From Watersipora subatra (lineage: Eukaryota; Bryozoa; Gymnolaemata; Cheilostomatida; Watersiporidae), in NCBI RefSeq assembly GCF_963576615.1, contig NC_088715.1, positions 30,341,687-30,405,686 of the forward strand: DNA of 64,000 bases, in the 5' to 3' direction. A program made the translations under genes and the position numbers. This document shows, in pieces, positions 36,013 through 48,000 of the stretch; the first letter of the stretch is position 1; each line of letters starts with the position of its first letter. Under the pieces are notes generated by a model, which saw only the letters and a program-made list of their open reading frames with translations, did no database searches and was not told where the DNA came from.

Positions 36013-39000
36013 CAATAACCATAATGAGGGTGAGAATCTGACTGAAAAGCCACTGAAATTAAGATTAAGACTACTACTATTATTACTATTACTACTACAT
36101 GTATAACTATACATATTGCTCGCTTTATCTTTCTCACTATCAATACTACTACCACTTTTGATATAATTACGCTATCATTGTTACTATCACTATAATTATC
36201 ACCATCACTACTTCCAATAATATTGCTACTGCAACTGCTAGTACTACTGATATTATTGCTACTGTTACTATTACTATCGCTGTAATATTGCTATTACTGA
36301 TCTCATCACAATGATTCATTTTTGTTTTGCTAAAAGACATGCCTTTGAAGGCTAAAAGCATTTTAAATGTATTAGAAAGGTATAATTTAATTACAAAGTT
36401 TCTGTGAAAACAACCAAAAGTTATTATACAAATATAATAACCACACAGTTTTGCTGCACAATCAAAACCGTGATTTTATCAGTGAAATATTTTAATTGGT
36501 ACTTGTAAATATGAAAAGAAGCTGTTAGCCTATGATGTCACATCTCCTCTCATTTCAATTAAAACTGAGAGCCTCAATGACAACATTATCTGCGGAATAA
36601 CATCAAACCATTTTGAGTTATTTGCTTGAAACTCTTTTATTTATGCAACCAACTAAGAGCACTTTCAGATTCCATATGCATACATACTCCAAAAAGTCCA
36701 AAAGAATAAATGCTAACAATACCATTAAAAGATTTCACTAATTTATTTTGTTGATTTAATTATAATAGCTTACAAATGAACTCTGGAACAATGTAAAATA
36801 ACACAACCGCCATGGTTATGAGCAGTTTGGTTTCACCAACTGATGCAAAAATTCATGAGCCCAGTTTTCTTCATAGATTTATCCTTTTTTGTGTCCGACA
36901 GGTATTTATATTGCCAACCTTGTTTGATACAGTTATAATGCTAACAGTGCATCTTAAGTCGGTACAACCCGCATACAAGGCATGTGCAACATACATACAA
37001 AGCACGTGCAACACACGAACGTTGTGGATACAACGTCCATACACTATCATCCCAACACATGTACAACGGTAAATAGAAAATAAATAGAATAATTTGTGTA
37101 ATGTTTTAGACTTGTTTTATTAACAGACTATAAATATAAATAAAATATTAAATAATAATATATTGTTGTCACTACTATGATTATTATTACTTGTTAATAT
37201 TACTAATAATATTAGTGTGTTAACAGTGTCATGTTGTGGTGCAAGCGTTGTTAATTACTTGCGTCGGGTGTTGTAACCGCAATGTTAGCGCATTGGAAGT
37301 GCCTTGTATGTCTGTTGTGCATGAGTTGTATGCACGTTGTACTGACCAAAGATGCACCGTTTTAACTTATCTACAATTGTTAACGAACTGCATTACATTC
37401 TTCAACTCTCTCAAATGATGCATTTACAATCACATTTAGAATTGTAATTGCATCCCTTCTCAACAAATTTAGTCAATTATTTTGATACCTACAGATACTT
37501 TAGTTCAAGGCAAGATAACTTCACCTGACTCCTTGTTATGTCACTATTCTTGAAAGTCATAGGCATCAAGTATCGTGTTGTTGATAAATTAAACAAATAT
37601 TCACAATTTTTCAAACCATTGTTCATCCAGAAGCGCTCTCTGTGGTTTTTGTTAGACAAAGGTTTTAATTGCATTAATCATCATCGAATAATGGAAACAT
37701 TTAATTCTATTACACCCTTTGGCTAAGAGGGATTCGCATTGTTAATCTTTGCTGTTTTTCTTTGTCAACGCTTAAAAAATTTCCAAACTCCGAAGTAATG
37801 TGTGCACGATGATCCTTTGAATAGCACAGCTAAACTATCACTATGTTTCTATGACGCGCAATACGTACCAGTTTTAGTCAAACTGCAGATGATCCGTATC
37901 ATCGAAATAACAAAAATTTACATATTAAAAGAGCTTTGTTATGCTCCAATCTTCATCAATGGTTTCATGCTTGCCAATGATGGAAATGGCACTTCAAATG
38001 ACTTGCACAGACTTTTCCATTCTAAAATTCTTCATTTTTATTTCGATTTGAGTAGGTATCATGAGCCAGTTTTCCAAACAAAAGCTGCTAAGCGTGACGA
38101 GACTGCAGAGCTTAATTTATGGATTCCTTTATTAGCTTGATAATTGATCAATGGGGGTCAAGGGCTGACATTAAATGAACATCAGGCGATGTTCATTGGA
38201 TCGCTTAATTGCTCAGTAACTCAACTTGCTAACAGTTCCAAATGCAAATCATGCCTGTCATGGAAACATAGGGTATATAAATGTTGTACAATGACTAGGT
38301 GGTTAATAGACTTCTTTTGATAACACCATGCAGAATATGTAAGAGGTATGAAAGAGCGTTTTTATAAATATATATTTAGCCTTGACAGACAGTAATCTAA
38401 TACTCCTAAAAGTAATGGTTTATTGTTTGCAGGAATAAATGCTCAAGAAAATTGGCAAAACTTAACTGTTTTGACTAGCAACAGCTTAAATAGTCATGCA
38501 TTGGAATAATTTGATATTATTCTAGGCGCATGGATACTGACACCTGGTTCTCACAACGGTGTGTATGAGATGGTTGGATCAGCAGTCAAAGACCATTTGG
38601 ATGCTACAGGATCTACATCTATGGATGACATAGTCCTGCTTGGCATTGCTGCCTGGGAGTCTGTAGCAGAGCGGCAGAGATTAGTTGATAACAGTGTATG
38701 TATTAATGAACTAATCACCATAGTTATACACCGTCTCCCTAGCATCTAGTCTATATTATATTTTTTGAAATAGACACTTCTAATTAAAAATTTTAATTTT
38801 TCTTTTGAGGAAACAAAAACCAATATTTGTAGCAATTCTTACTAAAATGTAAATTATGTCTGTCAGTCTGTCAGTATATTGGTCTGTCCATTTTTCCGAC
38901 TCTCTAAAGCCATGCTTAAAACATGGAAAAAATATTTCATGGTTTAGAAATTGAACCAAGAAATTTGGACTCTTAGGCAAGAGCACTATCATTTACACCA

Positions 39001-42000
39001 CGACCCCACTTTTATTACAGCATACAGGAATAACTGTGCACATAATTATTACATATAACAATTTTTCAATACGGGCAGAACTGTCCTCCTGCAGTTAATA
39101 TTTAAAAAAGCGACAGGCAGACGACGATGTTAGATAATGTTAACAGTTTTATTTTCTCAGTATTGTCTCAAGTAGTTTAGGCTAAATATAAATTACCAGC
39201 TAAATACCGTAGTTATGTTTACCATATTTATTTAGAATGCATTGTTCTTGTCAAAAACGTTAGTTGAAAATTTAGTTGAGTTGAGAAATGTAACACATTT
39301 CTGTAGAAAAGTCCTGGTTGAGACTTTTCAAAAATGTAAAACGGTTGGATATACAGTAGAGCACAAACCACTTCAAAGAGAAGCAAATTTTAATAATAAA
39401 CTTATGATTTGTTTTTAATTTGATATCCAAAGACATGTTAGAGCTGCTTTTGGGATTTATCCAAGTAGTTGGGTAAGTGAGAACTTGCTTAAAATATTAA
39501 AACTCTTGATTTTGTGCGCACAACATTGTGCTAATAAATCGATCAATTTTAGTCATTTAATGGTAGTACGTTATTGAGCTATTCCATTAATTGCTGGATA
39601 ATTTTAATGTTTTTAAAAGCGTATTACTTCCTGTATTACTGTATCATTAGGACCTTCAAAGAACAGTAAGTAAACTTTTTTTGTTGCACACAAAAAAAGT
39701 TAAAAAAATGAAAGTGTTGAGTGACAACGTTAACAGAGCATAACTGAGTTCTTCTAATTTGAAACAACCGCCAAAGTTATAGTAGCATGAATGTAACCTG
39801 TTGTTTTTATTATACATTTAGGAAGATGGATGCTTTCCTGCCGAATACCAAATACATAAAATACTTGGGCTGACAGCTTCGCGACCAAGCCTCCAACAAG
39901 ATACACAAGTACTAGACCCAAATCATTCACATTTCATTATGGTGGATGATAGATCATCAGGAGTATCTGAAGAAGAAAGCAGCTGGAGATCTACATTTGA
40001 GGCATTTTTGACTTCCCATGTTATTTCTGGTACAGGTAAGGCATCATTTTGAAGTAATTCGAAGAACAAGACAACTTAGCAAAATTGTTGCTATAATAAG
40101 AGCTGTGTGTTGGACAGACAGTGTGCGTACACTGCTTATTGGCAGTGTCCGTTAGAAACTGTCTGACTGTTATCAAACAGTCTTTCACTATTCTGCCTGA
40201 TAGTTAGAGGCGAGGATAAAGATTTGAATTTTATAGGACATCAGCTGATAATTTTGAGCTCAGTAGATCAGCACTTTTCCTTTGAGCTCAATCAAGTGCC
40301 TCCCAAAGGTTCAGAACAATTGTGGAAGTACTTATTATCTATGCTTCACCGAACACCTAGTGATCTCCTATGGCATGTTGAACTGTCAGGGTTCAAGGTC
40401 ACTATAATGTCATCCTAAATAGTCGAAATGATCAAAAAGCTACTTTCTTAAGATTTTGCCGTGTTACAGCTCAACCATGAAAAAAACATTTAGTAGCCTT
40501 TTGCAATGAAACCATAAAATTTGGCAGTAACTCTAAAGCGTAGACAGATGATAGGTTTGATACCTCACTACCATTTGCAATCCAGCCCGATTTTACCAAA
40601 ATTTCTATTGATGCCACGCTTACTTGATTTTCATTTACTATTTTTGCTTGCATCTGTTTGAGAGTTGAAATATACCTAAATGGGATAACCTCTGCCCTCT
40701 GACACAAACAGTGCATCAAAAACCAGCTCTTACTGCCAGTGCCTTTATTATTTTTATACTGACAATAAACCAATTATAAACTACAAAAGCGTAATTAAAT
40801 TTTGCTGTAGAATAACTTTGCTGTGGACTAATTTTGCTTCTAACAGCTTTTACTCTTAGAAAAAAGTTTGAAATGGTATCAGCCACTATACATCATCAAA
40901 ACTGATGTATGGATGTTGATACAAATGTACATAATTATATTACTTTTTCTGTTATTAAAACCTTGACTTATCATTTTTTTTGTAAATTACAACAAATAAC
41001 TTTTGTTTCAAATTTATTGTGCACAGCACAGATTAAACCGACAGACTTTATAATTGAAAGAGTAGCTATAAAGCATTTAAACTTGTTTGGAAAAGAGAGG
41101 TGCACAAGATACTTCAATATTAAGCATGGAAATAAAATTTTGTCACATGAAATGTTTTTGCATTTGGTAGAAGGAACAAAAACTGTTAGTAAAGTTGCAA
41201 TATTAACTTTTCACTGAAGTATATGGTTCAGATTCTAGGTAGAAAATGATAGAATCTGTGAATTATGACAGAGTCAACTAAAGCTTTTACTTTTAGAAGA
41301 CGATGATGAAGTCCATATTCCTATGGTGACCCTCCTAGTTAATGGTGACAAAGAATCTCTTAAAAGATGTGCTGAGAGTGTGAAGCGCCACATCCCTCTA
41401 GTGACTGTTGCTGGCTCTGGAGACGCGGCAGAAATTGTCGCCGTGATTAATGCACTGAGTGAAGGCGAAAATGGCAGCTGGGGGTATCCTATGATTATCC
41501 TGTTTGTGTCGAATGATTGATGTATAACTAGTAGCAACTAGTTATACATCAAACACTAGCATCAAAATGTAGCAATTATGACTAATTCTGAGATGTCAGT
41601 TTTAAAACAAATGAACATGCAAACAAAATTATTTTCTTTCTAAAGCCATGTTCAAATTTACTTAAAGAATTGTTCAAGAATAATTCTGCTTGTATCTTTC
41701 TGTATTTTTTTAAGGTTTTGAGGGTTTTTTGCGTCTACAAAGTAAATTGTCAAACTTAAAAACTGAAAACGTAGAACTATTTCATAAAGAAAAAGTTTCA
41801 CTTATTTAAAAGGCTTGGTGAAACATTTGTATACCTAATGCACTAGGGACTTGCTTAAACTACAAAAAATATCAATAAGATACTTTTTAAAACTTGTTTT
41901 ATCTTTTTTATTAAATGGCGATGAAATATGTAGTTTGTTTCTGAGGCTATAAAGCAAAGAAACTTCAAATGTTAAGGAGAACTAGACTAAAACTTAGGAC

Positions 42001-45000
42001 TAAAATATTCCCATAAATCATTGCGAAGGTCTTTCGATGGCCATTATAAAACTGTAAACATCACAAAAACATAGACTACACCGCATGATGACCATGCTGA
42101 CTGAAATTATAACACAGCTTTCTGTAAAGCAGAAAAGTGCAGTTAACAAAGAGCTCAAGGTAAACTTACATGGACTTGTTTCAAACACTTTTTTTGACTA
42201 CCTAAAAGTGATTAGCATAGACTAGCATGTCGCTCTACACCACATGACATCTTTCAAACTGTTTCAGTCCAGAAAAAGACAAGCTAAAAGAAATTTATGA
42301 AAGAGCGATGGAAGAGGACTGTCCTCAAGATTGCCTTAAAGCTATGGAAGTGATAGCTGCAAACCACAAATATGTAAGCACCACTGCTGATGACTAAACA
42401 GAAGAATGAGTATATACCCGTTCAATCACTCACGGCCTAAAAAATATTTGATGAAACAAACACCAGTGTTACATCCTACGAATCTGTTTACTTTCGAAGT
42501 TGTGGTTTTAATCATAGAAATCAGAAGAACGTATTTACATGATACGCAGGAGTGGTCATGCAACTCCCAATTGTTTATAGCTGACGAGTTCACATGCTAT
42601 GACAAAATTGTCCCACAACTCCGCACTTTCTAAATTGGCCTGTTGTGCTTTTAGCTACAACAGGGTGCATATTTTATATCACGGCTGGCACTCCTAAAAT
42701 ACGTCCAAGGTCCAACTTCAATGTCAGAGCGTGTGGGAAACTTTACTTTCAAACTGAAAGTTAATCTTTTTTTTATTTCTGTAATACTTTTAAAACACAT
42801 GCGTGGAAAACAGAGCTGCAAAGGGATGCTGTAAGGACGTCACAAACAAACACAATAAATATCCATCTTCCGATTGCACATATTTGTGCAATATATTTAA
42901 TATTGATGTTTACATCATACACATTACATCGTTGTTGTTACAATGTTTTCAAAAATATCACTCCTTGAAACGGAGGTTTGATTCGGTTTGAAAAATTAAA
43001 GAAGCAACATTTTAAACCTCTTACATGCTATGAAGATGAAAAACACAACAAAAGTTTGTAGCATGTAACACAAGTGAATGTATCATTATAAGATTTATTA
43101 GCTGCCATGGCTGAGCAAACTTGTTAAACCTCTCTCTCTCTCTTTCTCTCTCTCTTTCTTTCTCTCTCTTTCTCTCTCTCTCTTCCTTTCTCTCTATCTC
43201 TCTCTCTCTCTTTCTTTTTCTGTCTCTCTCTCTCTCTCTTTCTTCTTTATCTCTGCCCTCCACTCTTTTTCTTCTCTTTCTGGTCTACCTCTCACCCCAT
43301 TTCTCATGCCCTTGCCCAAACTCTCCCATCTCTTTTGCTCTCGATCTTCTACCTCTTGTTCTTCTATTTTCTTTCTTTGTGCTTTCTGTCCTCTAATCTA
43401 TCCTTTTCTTACCCTCTCCGTCCTCATCTGCTCTCTTTGTCTTTTTCTCTTTGTCTCATTCTCAATAATTACCCTCTAACCCCTTTCAACTTTAATCCTT
43501 CAAGCCCTCAAATGTTCTAGAAAACTGTTTTTTAAAAGAAGTTTTTTATTTTGAGACTGTAAATAGGGTTCCTCCATTGTAGCCTATGGCCAGTGCAAAA
43601 ACAAAAAACCATATGACTACAATAGCTTTTATGATATACTTGAAAGTATTTAATCTAAAGAAATCTGGTTAGACAAAACAGGATGATTGAGATAGCTTTC
43701 TTGTTATGGCTACCAGAGCTCTAGCCTTCAATTTGTATAGTTTTGCTTTCCAGCTTTTATATTTACTCATTAGTGTTTAATATTTGTTTAAAAAGTGACT
43801 AATAAATTAATTCTTTTTCTTTCTGACACTTTTCAGATATCAGTGTTTGATCTTCAGCAGTTAGCTACTGATTCCAATGAAATTGGGCTGGATATGGCTA
43901 TCCTTTCAGCTCTCTACCATCCTGATGACCTTGACATATCAAAAATGAAAGCGCAGACAAGATTAGCTATAGCCTGGGCCCGCGTTGACTATGCCCGAAA
44001 TGAGCTCTTCAACATCCGTAGTCAGCACTATCACGCGGTAGTTTGAACCTTCATTATAGTACGATCTCTGTTAATCTGTCTGTACAATCGCCTGTTTAAA
44101 GCCAAGGTTAAACATTGAGCTAAAATATTAGGTTGTATGAAGTTCAAACTAGTTTTACTAAACGCTGGTTTTGTGTTTCATTTTATTTTGCTATAAACTT
44201 TGTTGACACCCATAATACCTCTCAAAATGAAAAAGAAACTTGTTATTTCAGCTGCCATAAAACAAAATTTTATGTTTTTTTTAAAATAGGAAAAAAAGTC
44301 ATTTTTGCAGGCTTTAACAGTATAATCTTTTACATCTTTTAACCACCTCTTTGAAATCCATTTTCATCAGGCCGGATCATAGTCACATTATCTTGGTTTT
44401 AAATTATAATGAGCCTAATCTTACCAGCCAGGAGCATACTCAAGAAAGGACAAACGACTCCTAACAGTCAGACTCATATTTTCCTACAATTGCGGATCCT
44501 AATATTAACTGTAAAGGTACTTGATAAACACCAACATGCAGTTTGTTTCAAGTGATCTAAAGCTTACTCAATTAAAGCTATTTAACATATTTCGTTTGTT
44601 TCTTACCCAAATTCTCAACCAAAAGAGTAGACAACTTCGAATATTTAGACTCATGTTTTCCCATATGAGGCCTACATATATCGGCCAATATATAGACCTA
44701 CATCTTTTAACCACATCTTTGCAAATCCTTTCACATTAGGCCAGATCATAGTCATATTGCTTTGGTTTCAAAATAGTTTGAGCTTAGTTTTACTAGCCTG
44801 GAACATACTCAAAAAAGCACAGACGACTCTTAACAGTCAGACTCATATTTTCCTACAATTGTGGATCCTAATATTAACTGTAAAGGTACTTAATAAACAC
44901 CAACATCCAGGCTGTTTCAAGTGATCTAAAGCTTACTCAATTGCAGCTATTTCACATATTTCGTTTATTTCTTACCCAAATTCTCAACCAAAAGAGTAGA

Positions 45001-48000
45001 CAACTTCGAATATTCAGACTCATATTTTCCTATATGAGGCCTACATATATAGGCCAACATATAGGCTTACATTTTCAACCACTTTTTTGCACATTCTTTT
45101 ACATTAGGCCAGACCATAGTCATTTTGTTTTGGTTTCAAATTAGATTGAGCCTAATTATACCTGTATGGAACATACTTAACAAAGCACAGACAAATTCTA
45201 ATATTCAGGCTGATGTTTTCCTACAAGCACGAGTCATAATATTATACGTGATGGTAATTGAAAAAGTTCAACATACACTTTGCTTTACGGGATCTAAAGC
45301 TAATCAAATTAAGCTTTTTTCCTATATTTTGTTTGTTTTTCACTCAACTTTATAAGTTAAAACTTTATATGGAACATTTTGGAAAATATAATTAGTAAAG
45401 AAAATATTTCATTTTACCTTTTTTAAAAGAGGCTTCTATATTGACATGCAGTGCTACACAATTTCACCAAATTTTAATTGCTGCTTTGCGAATTGTCTGC
45501 GAGCCTGGTGAAGGTTTTAAAGTCTCCAATTTTGTTTCTATACGGTATATAAATATAGTTTGGACAAACAATATTTGTATATTGTATAATGAAATGAATT
45601 GTGTCTGCATTTTAAGCTTATGGAAGAAAGAGGGTTTCTAGAAGAGGTGGCTATTGAGGCACTGCTGAATAACCTACCTGAGTTTGTTGAGCTTTTCATA
45701 GAGCAAGGGCTAAACCTTTCCTTTCTTGTTACGAGAAAGAATCTTGAGACACTCTACAAGAAGGCAAGTTCAATTTTTTCATTGGAAAGCCATCTATATA
45801 TTCAATAGCCTTTCCTAAGTGCTTGTGGAAGTGTCTTTTTAGTAAAAGCTCTGACACCAGACATCGTTGGAAAACAAATAGTATCCATGTAGAACTATAT
45901 ATGATTATTTGTTTGACGCTTTCTCAGAAATTTCAACGAGTTTGCTATGAAAACAGCATATCTAACACAAACGGTATAGAACATTGACTTATAAATGCCA
46001 CTTTTGATGGCTTAAGCTCTACTCACTCTATGCCTGCCACTAAAACATGTCATACAAAATCTAAAATGAAATAAAGTTTATCCAATGAAAACTACTGATG
46101 TTTATCACAAGCTGATGAATACTTAAAAAACTTGAGAAGGTAAGGATTTAGTAAATAGAGAAACAAGTCAAAAGTCCCACGCATGTTTGAAAAATGGTTT
46201 GAAAATAGAAATTAACCGACCTTTAGCAGAACACATGTACAAAAATGCTTGAATCATTTCTTCTATTTTTTACCAGGGAATGGGAAACAAATGGAGGTGC
46301 GCGACCGTAGTGGAATCAATTTATAGTCTACCAAAGGTAACTGGAAAGGTGAGAAATTTATTTAAATCTTTGCCAGTTTAATCTACATTTATTTGTTCAT
46401 TTTGGTATTAATAAATAGCTGACAGGTTTGCCGAGTTAACTTTCAACTAAGAATTTTAGAAACAATTTTGAAAAAAACATTAGCTGGAAAATCATGATAT
46501 ATTTGGCGATCAACATAAAGGTTTGCGTGAAGCCATCTACCACTGAGTTAAAGGCTGTTTTTCAAATGATAGACTATTCAAAATTCTTTGATTTTTCTGG
46601 TTAAAACTTATGAACAGCAGTTTTTCCTGATAACTATCTATTGATTTTTACCAACAACAAAAGTTTTTGAAGCTTTTGAAAATAGTTTTAAACCTTGCAT
46701 TGTTCGATATAGTTTTGCAAATACTCACAACGCCTTAGTAATGGCAGACAGCTGGTGGTAACAGTGAAATATTTCAGGAATCGTTTTAGACTGGCTGCTG
46801 CCCAAGAAATAATGCTGTTCAGGAACCTGATTGCATGCACCGTGTAGGAGAGATGCTGCGATATGTACTTGGCAACACTTACCCAAACATATACAAAGTA
46901 GATCACGAAGGCAAGTGTGTATTGTAGAACAGAATAGTAAAATATTTAGTATTTAAACCTGATAAGACGGCAAAACAGAAACTGCCGAGCAGTTTGATGT
47001 GCACGAAGAAACTTAAAATGTTTTTGCAAATGTCGAGTGACCCGGTAACTAATATCTGCGCCAAATAAAAATGTTTATAACTAAAATAGGTTATGGCTAC
47101 TTGCACTTACCTGGTTAGAAAACACATGTCAATAATTTATAAAGGGTAAAGGCTCGTGCTTGATATTGCTCAAATTAACGATCGCAACGAGGAGCTGCTA
47201 TGATGTCATTTTGAGATGAGCCACCAAAGTAATTGTTGCTGGCGCGATGCCATGGCCTTTTAACATGTTGAACTTTGAAATTGATGATTTGCAACTGTTA
47301 GCAATCTGATTGGCTGTTTGTTGACTGCATCGAATCCATCTTCAAAATTTGTTAAGCTCAATGTCAATTCATATTCGAAAGGGTGGCAAAGAACTACACC
47401 CATGATGAATTATGTAACCAGATAATAAAAATCTAGTAAAAGGCCTCACGATATCATACAGTTTGCGGTAATTTCAATTGGTTGCTGGTTAGCTGTCACC
47501 ACAGCTAGCCGCTTATAGTGTGTACACCTTATTGTTGGTGATGACGTCAAAACAGCTAATCATTGTGGTTAGTCACCAGCTGAACATTGATTTGAGAGAT
47601 AGTGTTCATAAACCTTAACACAAAAAGTTATTAGCAGATATTTGACGCTGTGTTGACCATATTGCTAACAACATGATCTGACAAGATTATCAATGAATGA
47701 TAGAATATTATTAAATTATTCGAATACAACAGTCAGTAAAGCAAATAATTGACTGAATCGGGATTAAATACGAAATTGAATAAATTTCGCCTCGATAGAT
47801 TCACCCAAGTGATAAAGTGCTTATGCGCTATTCTAATTTTTTTAGAACATGGCTAATCATGTGTAATCAGACCAATCAGACAACATCATATTCACATCAT
47901 GGTATAGTGTGAACCAGGAAAAAGGCAGGGCAAGCAGGCTTTGCTGGACATTGGAAATCTGAGCATCTGGTCTTTGACTCCTTAAATAATCTTTGTGATG

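Noticed and set aside
35740-36155. Overlapping Ile-Tyr-rich frames on both strands
   Set aside because: These come from (TA)n; only the LINE-derived tail at 35740-35873 is protein-like.
43021-43520. Ser/Leu-rich and Arg/Glu-rich frames
   Set aside because: They are translations of the CT-rich polypyrimidine tract.
44521-45355. Pair of similar open frames ([20 protein letters not shown])
   Set aside because: Their similarity reflects the underlying 370 bp tandem DNA repeat; the frames are short, differ at both ends and have no coding signature.
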